58,146 nucleotides of DNA, taken from positions 1 to 58,146 of the IMG/VR virus record IMGVR_UViG_3300030102_005682; one strand, 5' to 3'. Below, piece by piece: positions 7,259 to 14,492 of the stretch. The notes beneath the pieces are model-generated. The model saw nothing but the letters and a program-made list of their open reading frames with translations. It did not search any database and was not told the DNA's origin. Source of the DNA: a virus. The translations under genes and the position numbers were made by a program. Position 1 is the stretch's first letter, and every line of letters starts with the position of its first letter.

Positions 7259-7314
7259 TTGTGGGACATTAAGTCTTTGCGGAGACATCGTTATTAGGAG
7301 GAACGGTCCCACAA
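7259..7314. promoter_or_regulatory. Inverted repeat in divergent intergenic region
   Basis: TTGTGGGAC at 7259-7267 is matched by GTCCCACAA at 7306-7314, nine perfect pairs, with a smaller inner stem (GTCT / AGAC) between them. It sits between the minus-strand methyltransferase operon and the plus-strand 7356 gene. It could be an operator for both or a structured RNA leader. Confidence 0.45.
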
Positions 7315-7355
7315 ATCAGTGTACAATCCTAACATATTCTATTAGGTTTTGATAT

Positions 7356-7559
7356 ATGAAATATTTTTTAATTATATGGTTATGTGTTAACGATCCGAAC
7401 TTGCCTTTGAGCAATACCTGTCAACAACTGACCATGGACAATGAACCATTTGATACAGTGATAGGCTGTAACGAAGAAGCGGCTAAAATATACCAAAGTG
7501 TCAAACCAGCTGGTAATGTTTACTTAACAAGCTTTTGTTCATTAAAGCCTTCAACATAA
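7356..7559 (+). CDS. Small secreted or membrane-anchored Cys-containing protein (67 residues)
   Basis: The N-terminus MKYFLIIWLCVND is a short hydrophobic segment with a cysteine at residue 10, followed by three more cysteines. It may be a signal or anchor with disulfides or a lipid-modified cysteine. I recall proteins opening MKYxLIIWLC in marine phage genomes near terS, without known function. The gene lies downstream of the 7259-7314 inverted repeat and has no strong ribosome binding site. Confidence 0.65.
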   Translation: MKYFLIIWLCVNDPNLPLSNTCQQLTMDNEPFDTVIGCNEEAAKIYQSVKPAGNVYLTSFCSLKPST

Positions 7560-7562
7560 TGC

Positions 7563-7803
7563 TGTTACGCATATAGTTTATTAAATTAAAATAAAAAAAT
7601 AAAAAATAAAAAAATGGACCGTTTGTTACGTAACACTATATATTTATTAATATAATATATATATATCAATCGTTTTAGCTGTTACGTGGGTGTTACGTGG
7701 TTATCCCAACGTTACGTAACAGTGGGAATAATTAGGATTGATTTTACTTTAAATCTATGAGAAGTGTATCCTAATGACAAAAACAGACGTAACAGACGTA
7801 ACA
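7563..7803. promoter_or_regulatory. TGTTACG iteron and palindrome cluster beside an AT-rich stretch (candidate pac or origin)
   Basis: TGTTACG or its complement occurs at 7563-7569, 7624-7635 (as the perfect palindrome TGTTACGTAACA), 7680-7686, 7691-7697, 7710-7721 (GTTACGTAAC core, flanked by TCCCA and TGGGA) and twice inside the start of terS (7788-7794, 7797-7803), where it encodes TDVTDV. An A/T-only-like stretch lies at 7576-7670. Repeated binding sites just upstream of terS fit a packaging initiation site recognised by TerS; an iteron origin or an autoregulatory operator is also possible. Confidence 0.65.
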
Positions 7804-8310
7804 ACTAAGTTACAAGAAAGATTTGATCACTTCCCAGGACTAACACCAAAGCAGGCTAAGTTTGCTCAGCTGATAGTTTTGTACGAAGGTAGAAAGACCG
7901 CAACACAAATAGCGATCGAAAGTGGTTTCTCTGAAAAGACTGCAAGACAACAAGCTAGTAACATGCAAAACCCAAAGATGTTTCCTAAAGTTGTTGATGC
8001 CATACAGCATTACAGAGTTCAATTTTATAGAAAGTATGAAACAAGTTATGATAAGCATTTAAAAAGAATGTATGAATTATCTTCAAGAGCAGAAGAGGCA
8101 GGCAATTGGAATGCTGCCGTAGCTGCTGAGAAAAATAGAGGCCAGGTGGCAGGGCTGTATATTGATAAAAAAGAAATAAAATATGGAACTATTGATAGTA
8201 TGAGTATGGAGGAAGTCGATGCAAAAATTGTTGAACTTGAGAAAAGATTATCTGGCGAATCGGCTAAAGTTATAAATGCCAGTGACGAACAAGAAACAGC
8301 TCAAAGGTAG
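7774..8310 (+). CDS. terS: Terminase small subunit
   Basis: The 178-residue protein contains the typical TerS opening LTPKQAKFAQLIV and a helix-turn-helix with TATQIAIESGFSEKTARQQAS (about residues 45-65), followed by a helical oligomerisation region. TerS forms a ring that recognises phage DNA and directs TerL to start packaging. The gene starts within the palindrome cluster and is separated from terL by two nuclease genes and a repeat-rich noncoding region, which is unusual. It overlaps the next gene by 35 bases. Confidence 0.85.
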   Translation: MTKTDVTDVTTKLQERFDHFPGLTPKQAKFAQLIVLYEGRKTATQIAIESGFSEKTARQQASNMQNPKMFPKVVDAIQHYRVQFYRKYETSYDKHLKRMYELSSRAEEAGNWNAAVAAEKNRGQVAGLYIDKKEIKYGTIDSMSMEEVDAKIVELEKRLSGESAKVINASDEQETAQR

Positions 8311-8665
8311 TTGGGCACATCAAGCTGCCTTGTTATGGCTTTTAGATAGGGGGTATTATGTATTCAGTAATGTTTTTGGCTATGGCCCAATTGACGTTGT
8401 TGCTGTTAATGACCTGGGTGATATAGAGTTGTTTGATGTTAAGGTTGCAGGATTTAGAAACAATAAAGACACAAAGGGCTCTAAACAATTAATAAATAGA
8501 ATGTTGACTGAAGAACAGAAAGATATGGGAGTCAAATTATTATATGTTTTTGAGGATGGTACGTGTAGAGTTCAGATGGAGAGAGGCGAATGGTTGAAAA
8601 AACAAAAAGAAAAAAGAGACAAGAAAGGTAGATACATAGGCAGTGGCATCGACACCGGAGAGTAG
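8276..8665 (+). CDS. PD-(D/E)XK-type nuclease-like protein (129 residues)
   Basis: The core pattern GYGPIDVVAVNDLGDIELFDVK supplies an Asp (IDVV) and the D-x-K pair, as in small restriction-fold nucleases and Holliday junction resolvase-like proteins. The C-terminus is very basic (KKQKEKRDKKGR), suiting DNA binding. ATG 8276 overlaps terS by 35 bases; GTG 8282 is an alternative start. A role in DNA processing before packaging, or in host DNA attack, is inference. Confidence 0.65.
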   Translation: MPVTNKKQLKGSWAHQAALLWLLDRGYYVFSNVFGYGPIDVVAVNDLGDIELFDVKVAGFRNNKDTKGSKQLINRMLTEEQKDMGVKLLYVFEDGTCRVQMERGEWLKKQKEKRDKKGRYIGSGIDTGE

Positions 8666-9077
8666 ATTATCAAAAAAAGTAAGAACTAATTTTACTAATG
8701 TACACTTCCTTAAAATAGATTCTTGGTCGACACCAGGTATGCCTGATTTATATGGTCTTTACAAATGGGGTAATAATAACCCAGGTACATTTTGGATGGA
8801 ACTCAAGTGTACAAAAATTAACAAGTTGGGACTGAGTCCACAGCAAGTTGCTATAAATCTCAAGCTATCTGAGTACAACATACCTAATTACATACTTGCC
8901 GAAAGCCTCTCTCGGCGGCAGCTCAAAATATTTCCAGGAAGCGTGGTTCAAGATTGTGCGAAGGATGGTTTTAAGTCCATGAGTCATGTTGCATGCTTCG
9001 ATGGCCCCTACGATTGGACAGCCGTGGAAAAATCCGTGGTCCAAGTCTCCCCACACCATACCGATCTTATAGTATAA
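8643..9077 (+). CDS. VRR-NUC-like PD-(D/E)XK nuclease (144 residues), GTG start
   Basis: Start GTG 8643 overlaps the previous gene by 23 bases. The active-site pattern is PGMPDLYGL, then FWMELKCTK and a downstream Gln (LSPQQ), the PD...ExK...Q arrangement of VRR-NUC and related phage nucleases. The last 17 or so codons run through repeat element A (9028-9077), so the C-terminal tail is encoded by repeat sequence. That suggests the repeat inserted into or fused with the end of the gene. Confidence 0.75.
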   Translation: MASTPESRLSKKVRTNFTNVHFLKIDSWSTPGMPDLYGLYKWGNNNPGTFWMELKCTKINKLGLSPQQVAINLKLSEYNIPNYILAESLSRRQLKIFPGSVVQDCAKDGFKSMSHVACFDGPYDWTAVEKSVVQVSPHHTDLIV

Positions 9078-9118
9078 AAAGTTCCCGCGCTCCCGCTCGC
9101 GAGCAGCTTTTCTTCTCC
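9028..9118 (+). repeat. Dispersed repeat copy A
   Basis: It opens with AAAAATCCG, then GTCTCCCC at 9045-9052, an A/T-rich TATAGTATAA, and a GC-rich tail containing the palindrome GCTCGCGAGC. It begins inside the 3' end of the upstream nuclease gene. Confidence 0.6.
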
Positions 9119-9142
9119 TGAATCACGATTCAACACTACATC

Positions 9143-9228
9143 TTGAAAAATCCGAAGCGACTAACACCGGATCTTGTGTTATGCCTATGATAGAACTGGG
9201 AGCGGCCCAGGCAGGATGCAGCTGGAAA
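9143..9228 (+). repeat. Dispersed repeat copy B (most degenerate)
   Basis: It has TTGAAAAATCCGAAG at 9143-9157, then a diverged middle and a GC-rich tail (GGGAGCGGCCCAGGC). The preceding GAATCACGATTC (9119-9130) resembles the sequence before copy D. Confidence 0.45.
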
Positions 9229-9232
9229 TCCT

Positions 9233-9320
9233 GAAAAAATCCGAAGGTCAAGTCTCCCCATTTTTGGTATGATATATAATAAATTAACCGGATCCCGCTC
9301 GCGCCGGAGTTGGGTGAAAG
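9233..9320 (+). repeat. Dispersed repeat copy C
   Basis: It has GAAAAAATCCGAAG at 9233-9246, GTCTCCCCATTTTTGG, TATGATATATAATA (promoter-like) and then GGATCCCGCTCGCGCCGG. It is closely matched by copy D. Confidence 0.65.
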
Positions 9321-9383
9321 TCCTTTTTTCAAGGGTTTTTGCCGAATCGTGATCCGTGATTCAGGGTAAAAGTGCCGATATAC

Positions 9384-9465
9384 TTGAAAAATCCGAAGCT
9401 GCGGTCTCCCCATTTTTGAGATGGTATATAATATAAGTGGGAGCTCCGGGCCAGGTGAGTTGTTC
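9384..9465 (+). repeat. Dispersed repeat copy D
   Basis: It has TTGAAAAATCCGAAG at 9384-9398, GTCTCCCCATTTTTGAGATG and TATATAATATAAG, then a GC-rich inverted region (GGGAGCTCCGGG). It lies upstream of the 9578 gene and could act as its promoter. Confidence 0.65.
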
Positions 9466-9577
9466 GATTTTCTTCATGAAAAGGCTTGAAAAATAAGGGC
9501 AAATCACTATATATATAGCATGCAGCTGCATCCCTGGTGAAGATTAGCAGGTGATACAGCTCAGTCAGGAGAAAGAT

Positions 9578-9736
9578 ATGAATTTATTAGCAATTGCAGG
9601 TCTCATTTGGGCATTCCTCTTAGCCATTGGGTTCGAGATGAAAGGGGGGACCTTGATAATACTGGTCTTCTTGGTCATCGCTGGACTGGTCGAAGGTGCA
9701 CGTGAGGTAGGGGGTTTCATCAATGTGCTCCTATAA
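9578..9736 (+). CDS. Small two-span membrane protein (52 residues)
   Basis: I start at ATG 9578, with AGGAGAAAG just upstream, rather than the longer frame from 9551. Two hydrophobic segments are visible, LLAIAGLIWAFLLAIGF and GGTLIILVFLVIAGLV, separated by a short polar turn (EMK). No family is recognised. It lies between repeat copies D and E, and its stop codon is part of copy E. The 500 bp before it (9078-9577) contain only repeat copies and no other supportable gene. Confidence 0.6.
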   Translation: MNLLAIAGLIWAFLLAIGFEMKGGTLIILVFLVIAGLVEGAREVGGFINVLL

Positions 9737-9812
9737 AATCCGAAGCACGAGTATCCCCGTTGATATGGGACGTACTAATAAAAAAAGTTCCCGCTCGCGA
9801 GCAGCGCGGGTA
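9735..9812 (+). repeat. Dispersed repeat copy E
   Basis: AAAATCCGAAG at 9735-9745 begins within the stop codon of the 9578 gene. It continues with GTATCCCC, TACTAATA, and TTCCCGCTCGCGAGCAGC, which nearly repeats the tail of copy A. CCCGC and GCGGG can pair around the GCTCGCGAGC palindrome. Confidence 0.6.
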
Positions 9813-9816
9813 AAAA

Positions 9817-9900
9817 TCTTCGGAAAATCCGAAGGTTGAGTATCCTTGATAACATAGGATCTTACCAATAGAAAATCTGGGCGCAGACCAGCTGATGCCA
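9817..9900 (+). repeat. Dispersed repeat copy F
   Basis: CTTCGGA-AAA-TCCGAAG (9818-9834) forms a perfect 7-bp hairpin. It is followed by GTATCC, an ATCCT/AGGAT stem and TACCAATA, matching copy E. A GC-rich tail follows. Between 9737 and 10041 there is no gene, only copies E and F, a long inverted repeat and promoter P3. Confidence 0.55.
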
Positions 9901-9944
9901 AAAGTGAAAAAAAATTTTCGAGTTTCTTGTTTGGTTGACAAGAT

Positions 9945-10005
9945 AAGTTGGGGTAAAAAACAATTAACATTTTTTTTATTTTGTTATTGTAATTTATCCC
10001 AACTT
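9945..10005. promoter_or_regulatory. Long inverted repeat upstream of the 10042 gene
   Basis: AAGTTGGGGTAAA (9945-9957) and TTTATCCCAACTT (9993-10005) pair at 12 of 13 positions (the exception is G-U in RNA), and the inner ACAAT/ATTGT can extend the stem. A TTGACA -35-like hexamer lies just before it (9935-9940). It may be an operator, or a terminator or attenuator with the T-run in its loop. Confidence 0.45.
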
Positions 10006-10017
10006 CATATTTAATAT
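9987..10017 (+). promoter_or_regulatory. Promoter P3, diverged member of the TTGTAATT family
   Basis: TTGTAATT begins at 9987 and TAATAT lies at 10012-10017, followed by TAGTTAGAAAGGAG. The sequence after the -10 matches the other members (TTAGTTA, TTACGTTA). Spacing is 19 bases, one more than in P1 and P2. Confidence 0.4.
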
Positions 10018-10041
10018 TAGTTAGAAAGGAGAAAGTAAGGT

Positions 10042-10317
10042 ATGTCAACTGAACTAGAACAAGTCTTACAGATAATTCAAGGTGGAAAAAAAGCAAGTAC
10101 TTCGCACCTTAATTCTGCTTGGCAAAAACAAATGCTAGGTTGGGTTTACTCAACTGCATTAGAGTCTGCCATTATGACTTATCTAACATCAAATGATATG
10201 AGTAAAGAAAATCTTATTAGAACTTTACTTACTATCATTCAGAATAAACCTAGTGATATGCAAAGTTCAATATCTGAACAAGTCCAGTCAGAACTTGAAA
10301 AAGTCCTGAACAACTAG
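10042..10317 (+). CDS. Hypothetical protein (91 residues)
   Basis: Good ribosome binding site (AGAAAGGAGAAAG) after candidate promoter P3. The product (MSTELEQVLQIIQGGKK...) is a soluble helical protein with a coiled-coil-like C-terminus (EQVQSELEKVLNN). No family is recognised. It is the only gene between the repeat array and terL; the 264 bp that follow hold a hairpin, a palindrome and a pyrimidine tract but no gene. Confidence 0.7.
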   Translation: MSTELEQVLQIIQGGKKASTSHLNSAWQKQMLGWVYSTALESAIMTYLTSNDMSKENLIRTLLTIIQNKPSDMQSSISEQVQSELEKVLNN

Positions 10318-10342
10318 GGTTATACCTGTAAAACAATTTCCT

Positions 10343-10366
10343 GTGATGGTGGTTCTCTGCCATCAC
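10343..10366 (+). other. Hairpin after the 10042 gene
   Basis: GTGATGG (10343-10349) pairs with CCATCAC (10360-10366) around a 10-base loop. No U-tract follows, so it is not a classic terminator. It may protect the 3' end of the upstream transcript. Confidence 0.4.
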
Positions 10367-10406
10367 CAAATCCACCCCCCACATATCCACACACACAAAG
10401 TCAGCA

Positions 10407-10420
10407 TACTAGATCTAGTA
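10407..10420. promoter_or_regulatory. 14-bp perfect palindrome upstream of terL
   Basis: TACTAGATCTAGTA reads the same on both strands. About 30 bp further on is a homopyrimidine tract (runs of T, C, C and T at about 10449-10481). Both lie in the terL leader and could be protein-binding or DNA-structure signals. Confidence 0.4.
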
Positions 10421-10581
10421 GTCCCATTGGTTTTGGAAAGTCAAAACTGTTTTTTTTTGCACCCCCCACCCCCCTTTTTTACTTAGTATAGGACAGAAGA
10501 GTGTAAAGACCAAGTTTTGCACATACACAACCTCCCATAAAAAGTTTTGAAAAAGGGGACCCAATTTGTTATACAAAGTCA

Positions 10582-12048
10582 ATGGGAATCAACATTGAGG
10601 GGCTGACCCCCTTAGAACAAGAAGAGACGTTAAAGAAACTCCTCTTAAGAAAAAAAATTTTAGAATTACAAAAAGATCAGAAAGAAGATTTTTTGACCTT
10701 TGTAAGATCTGTGTGGCCAGAGTTTATTGCTGGACGACATCATAAAATTATTGCAAAAAAATTTGAGGCTATCGCCAACAAGAAAATTAAAAGACTTATT
10801 GTCAACATGCCTCCACGACATACGAAATCTGAATTTGCATCTTACCTCTTTCCAGCGTGGATGATGGGCCGTGAACCACGGCTCAAGATAATTCAAACAT
10901 CACACACGGCAGAATTAGCACAACGCTTTGGTCGTAAAGTCAGAAACTTAATCGACACACAAGATTATCAAAATATCTTTCCTGGCATGGAATTATCGGC
11001 GGACTCCAAAGCAGCGGGTCGTTGGGAAACGAACCAAGGAGGAGAATACTTTTCTGCGGGTGTCGGTGGAGCAATAACAGGTCGTGGTGCTGATCTATTA
11101 ATTATAGACGACCCACATTCCGAACAAGACGCACTTAGTGCAACAGCGTTAGAAAATGCGTGGGAGTGGTATTCATCAGGTCCTCGTCAGCGTTTACAGC
11201 CAGGTGGTGCTATCGTCATTGTCATGACTCGTTGGAATACAAAAGATATCACTGGAGAACTGATCAAGGCCCAAGGACAACCGAAAGCGGATCAATGGGA
11301 AGTAATAGAGTTTCCAGCTATCATGCCGTCAGATAAACCAGTGTGGCCTGAGTATTGGCAAAAAGAAGAATTAGAATCTGTTAAAGCTTCTATCTCCCTT
11401 GCTAAATGGAATGCTCAGTGGCAACAGAACCCTACAGCCGAAGAAGGAGCAATCATCAAACGGGAGTGGTGGCAACCATGGGAAAGTTCCAAGATGCCTG
11501 GCCTGGCACACGTGATACAATCGTATGATACTGCATTTAGCAAAAAAGAAACGGCGGACTATTCCGCTATCACTACATGGGGTATTTTCTGCCCTGATGA
11601 AAAAACACCAAATATAATTTTACTAGATATGAAAAAAGGTAGGTGGGACTTTCCTGAGATGAAAGAGGTCGCCTATGATAGTTACAAGTATTGGGAACCG
11701 GAGTCCGTGGTCATCGAAGCAAAAGCATCGGGCACACCGTTAACGCAAGAATTACGAATGCGTGGTATTCCTGTTATCAACTTTACACCGAGCAAAGGCA
11801 ATGATAAGTTGAGCAGAGTAAACTCAGTAGCCCCTCTATTTCAATCTGGGGTCGTATGGTACCCAGAAGGGGAAGCTTGGGCGGAAGAGTTAATCGAGGA
11901 ATGTGCAGCTTTTCCTTATGGAGAGTATGATGACCTTGTTGACTCAACGACCCAAGCCTTGATGAGATTTAGACAAGGTCGTTGGATAGAGTTGTCTGAT
12001 GATTTTGATGACGAACCAATAGGTAGAAAAAAAAGGGAATATTATTAA
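10582..12048 (+). CDS. terL: Terminase large subunit
   Basis: The packaging motor ATPase and nuclease, 488 residues. The N-terminal ATPase has the Walker A variant MPPRHTKS (76-83), Walker B LLIIDDP (173-178) and coupling motif VMTRWNTKD. The C-terminal RNase H-like nuclease shows D316 (QSYDTAF), E379 (VVIEAKAS) and the D450/D454 cluster (EYDDLVDS). It uses ATP to pump DNA into the prohead through the portal and cuts the concatemer. It begins the long plus-strand structural operon, with the next gene starting on its last base. Confidence 0.96.
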   Translation: MGINIEGLTPLEQEETLKKLLLRKKILELQKDQKEDFLTFVRSVWPEFIAGRHHKIIAKKFEAIANKKIKRLIVNMPPRHTKSEFASYLFPAWMMGREPRLKIIQTSHTAELAQRFGRKVRNLIDTQDYQNIFPGMELSADSKAAGRWETNQGGEYFSAGVGGAITGRGADLLIIDDPHSEQDALSATALENAWEWYSSGPRQRLQPGGAIVIVMTRWNTKDITGELIKAQGQPKADQWEVIEFPAIMPSDKPVWPEYWQKEELESVKASISLAKWNAQWQQNPTAEEGAIIKREWWQPWESSKMPGLAHVIQSYDTAFSKKETADYSAITTWGIFCPDEKTPNIILLDMKKGRWDFPEMKEVAYDSYKYWEPESVVIEAKASGTPLTQELRMRGIPVINFTPSKGNDKLSRVNSVAPLFQSGVVWYPEGEAWAEELIEECAAFPYGEYDDLVDSTTQALMRFRQGRWIELSDDFDDEPIGRKKREYY

Positions 12049-14492
12049 TGCCAAGTAATTTTGAAAGTTTGAACTCTTTAGATTTTTTAAGAGGCTTTAA
12101 AGAGGGTGATCAAGTAGATAACGATCGTTTTAAAGAAACTTCAGACATCGTCACCGACATGGCAGAAAATAGAATAGAAGGAGTAAGTGAAGACGAGGCT
12201 CGAAGCTTAGGAGAAACTATCCGTGATTTTTTTTCTAGTAAAAATAAAATGGAGGAGTTTAGAGAAAAAAACAAAGCTAAGATCGAGGCAGATAAAAAAT
12301 TAATTGGAAAAATTTTAAACAGCACTCCTGCTGGACAAGTTAGAAAATTTATAACCAAAGCTATTGTTAAAAACTACGGTCCACAGTTTATGGACATGAC
12401 TGAAAATTTTTTCAAAAACATTCTTCCTATAGAAGATAAGTCTGTGCCAACTCAGATTAATTGGGCAGACTCATTAAGTAATCAACCTTATCAAAACAAA
12501 GCATATAACAACGATCAATATTTAGAAGCAGGAGCAGGAATCGATACAAACTTTTCCAATATCCGTGCTTATCTAAACATGCTTCCTGACAACCAACAAA
12601 TTAGCACAAAAGATTTATTAGGTGAGCTTAGAAGATTAGGGACAGAGAAATATAACGAAACCCCTTTTGGTAAATTTTATAATCCTGCTGAATTAAGAGA
12701 ATCAGGTTTTGAATATTCATTATTGCAAATGCTTAACAAAGATCCTAACGCAGCTATGACTACGACTGAGTATATAAACATGTTTAATAAAACAGATCCA
12801 AAAACAAGTTTTAAAGGATTTGAAAGCCGATTATCTACTCAGGACAACCTCTTACAAAACTATCGTGTTGGTTTAGAAAACTTAGAGGCTCAAAGGGGAG
12901 GTACAAAAGAATTTAATCAGTTTAAATTTTCGTTAACTAGCGATCTACAAAATCAGTTTGAGAAATTAAATGAAACTTTAAGAGGTCTACCTGAAGATGT
13001 AGATAAAGGAGAGTTCGTTGGTAAGATGATCAAAGATGCAGGCAAACCTATCTATGAGCAAATTAAAGCAAATACAAAACAAATTAAAAGACTTAAACAA
13101 GGTATTCTTCCTTTTAACAGAGCAGGAAGAGCAAGAGACATTGCATACTTAGAAACACAAAACCAAGAGTTACAGCAGTTGTTAAGCGCTGTGATGGATA
13201 TGGGTGGAAACACAGGATTTCAAACAGCCACTCAAGCGTATTTATCTGCGGGGCAAAGCAGTTACTCATTAGGGGGAGGTAGAAATTATACCGTTAAAGG
13301 AATAACCTTCCAACCTAGAGATGTCCCTGGATTTAGTGAAAAATTTAAGTCAAGCACTCACTTCGCAAAGAATTTTGGCGCAATGGATACTTTTCATGTT
13401 AGGAGCGCAGACTACAAAGATATATCAGGTTTAGATACAACAATTATACAAGAGGTTCAATCAGATCAAGAGGAGCCTCGAAGAAAAGAAAAAAGTGTTC
13501 AAGACCCATCAGCAGACTTAAAAATAAATACTCTTATGAAAGAAATAGAGGACTACACAGCAAACTCAGTTTTGCCTGAAATGGAAAAAAGAAATATTGA
13601 ACCTGGCATTTTAGCTGAAATAGAAACTCTTTACGCTGAAATGATGAAAGAGTTTCGACAAAATGTTCAAGAGGCTGAAGGTAAAATAGTAAACTTACCT
13701 AGTTTTGATAAATACATTAATGAGTTTTTAGCAAGGTCTGAACTAGAGGGAATAATTACTAATGATAGAAGAAAGGAAATCTATCGTTTCTATAAAAGAA
13801 TTAAACCTCTCTACAGTTTAAAAAATCAATTATACAACCTTGAACAAAAATCAGGTGGTGACTACAGCGCAATAATGCCTTTTGTGTCTAACCCACAGTT
13901 GTATGCAGAGCAGGCTATTTGGCAAACATCTTTGGACTCTTTAAAAAGAGGAGTTAATTTTTTATCTTGGTTACCTGGTGAAGTGCAAACACAGGTTCAA
14001 CATGGTAGCTCAAGTGTTGATTTTAGTAATACTGAAGAAGTTTTAGCACAATACGGTAAACAAGCTCAGGGTCATTTTAATTTTTATGGTTCAGCAAAGA
14101 ACCCTGAGAACAACACAATGTACAAAGCTGCAGAAAATGTAATTAAAAAATATGATAAAATGGCAGAGATTTTAGGATGGGAGAACTATGAGTCACCTAA
14201 ATTATACGCTCAGGGCAATGAATTTTTTAACCTTCAAGGAGATCAGTTTGGCACGGGTAATCAGTATGATCAACAGCCTATGTTGTCAAATAATCAAGTA
14301 AGAGGTAAAGTTCCTAGTTTAAAAACAGGTTATGGTTTCATAGACTTTACTCCTATGATAAACTCCTTAACTGATAAACAGAAAGAAAGGTTGGAAACGA
14401 TTAATTTAAATAACTTTCCATCTTACAAACAAGGTGGACAAGTGGATAGTCCTAGTTTAGTTTCTTTAGAAGAGGTTATAAATGGCAGTTGA
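12048..14492 (+). CDS. Large virion-associated protein of unknown function (814 residues), possible polyvalent-protein-like
   Basis: Located between terL and portal and overlapping both. The N-terminus carries the tag RGFKEGDQV (15-23), also found in two large proteins at 42877 and 45549; the C-terminus has YKQGGQVDS. Around residue 467 there is IIQEVQSD, and later SLKRGVNFLSWLPGEVQ. I recall an (E)EIQSD motif followed by such a segment in large phage polyvalent proteins. It is very charged and helical in the middle. A role as an injected virion protein is inference from position and tags; no catalytic residues can be assigned. Confidence 0.75.
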   Translation: MPSNFESLNSLDFLRGFKEGDQVDNDRFKETSDIVTDMAENRIEGVSEDEARSLGETIRDFFSSKNKMEEFREKNKAKIEADKKLIGKILNSTPAGQVRKFITKAIVKNYGPQFMDMTENFFKNILPIEDKSVPTQINWADSLSNQPYQNKAYNNDQYLEAGAGIDTNFSNIRAYLNMLPDNQQISTKDLLGELRRLGTEKYNETPFGKFYNPAELRESGFEYSLLQMLNKDPNAAMTTTEYINMFNKTDPKTSFKGFESRLSTQDNLLQNYRVGLENLEAQRGGTKEFNQFKFSLTSDLQNQFEKLNETLRGLPEDVDKGEFVGKMIKDAGKPIYEQIKANTKQIKRLKQGILPFNRAGRARDIAYLETQNQELQQLLSAVMDMGGNTGFQTATQAYLSAGQSSYSLGGGRNYTVKGITFQPRDVPGFSEKFKSSTHFAKNFGAMDTFHVRSADYKDISGLDTTIIQEVQSDQEEPRRKEKSVQDPSADLKINTLMKEIEDYTANSVLPEMEKRNIEPGILAEIETLYAEMMKEFRQNVQEAEGKIVNLPSFDKYINEFLARSELEGIITNDRRKEIYRFYKRIKPLYSLKNQLYNLEQKSGGDYSAIMPFVSNPQLYAEQAIWQTSLDSLKRGVNFLSWLPGEVQTQVQHGSSSVDFSNTEEVLAQYGKQAQGHFNFYGSAKNPENNTMYKAAENVIKKYDKMAEILGWENYESPKLYAQGNEFFNLQGDQFGTGNQYDQQPMLSNNQVRGKVPSLKTGYGFIDFTPMINSLTDKQKERLETINLNNFPSYKQGGQVDSPSLVSLEEVINGS

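Noticed and set aside
9123-9413. 96-codon minus-strand frame in the repeat region
   Set aside because: The translation repeats the same phrase (LxFGFFQDF type) because it crosses several copies of the dispersed repeat; it is not protein-like and varies between copies.
9028-9900. CRISPR array
   Set aside because: Copies are unevenly spaced and imperfect, with no constant spacer length and no cas genes.
9731-10096. 121- and 73-codon minus-strand frames over copies E and F
   Set aside because: They are antisense to repeat copies and to a plausible promoter and ribosome binding site of the 10042 gene.
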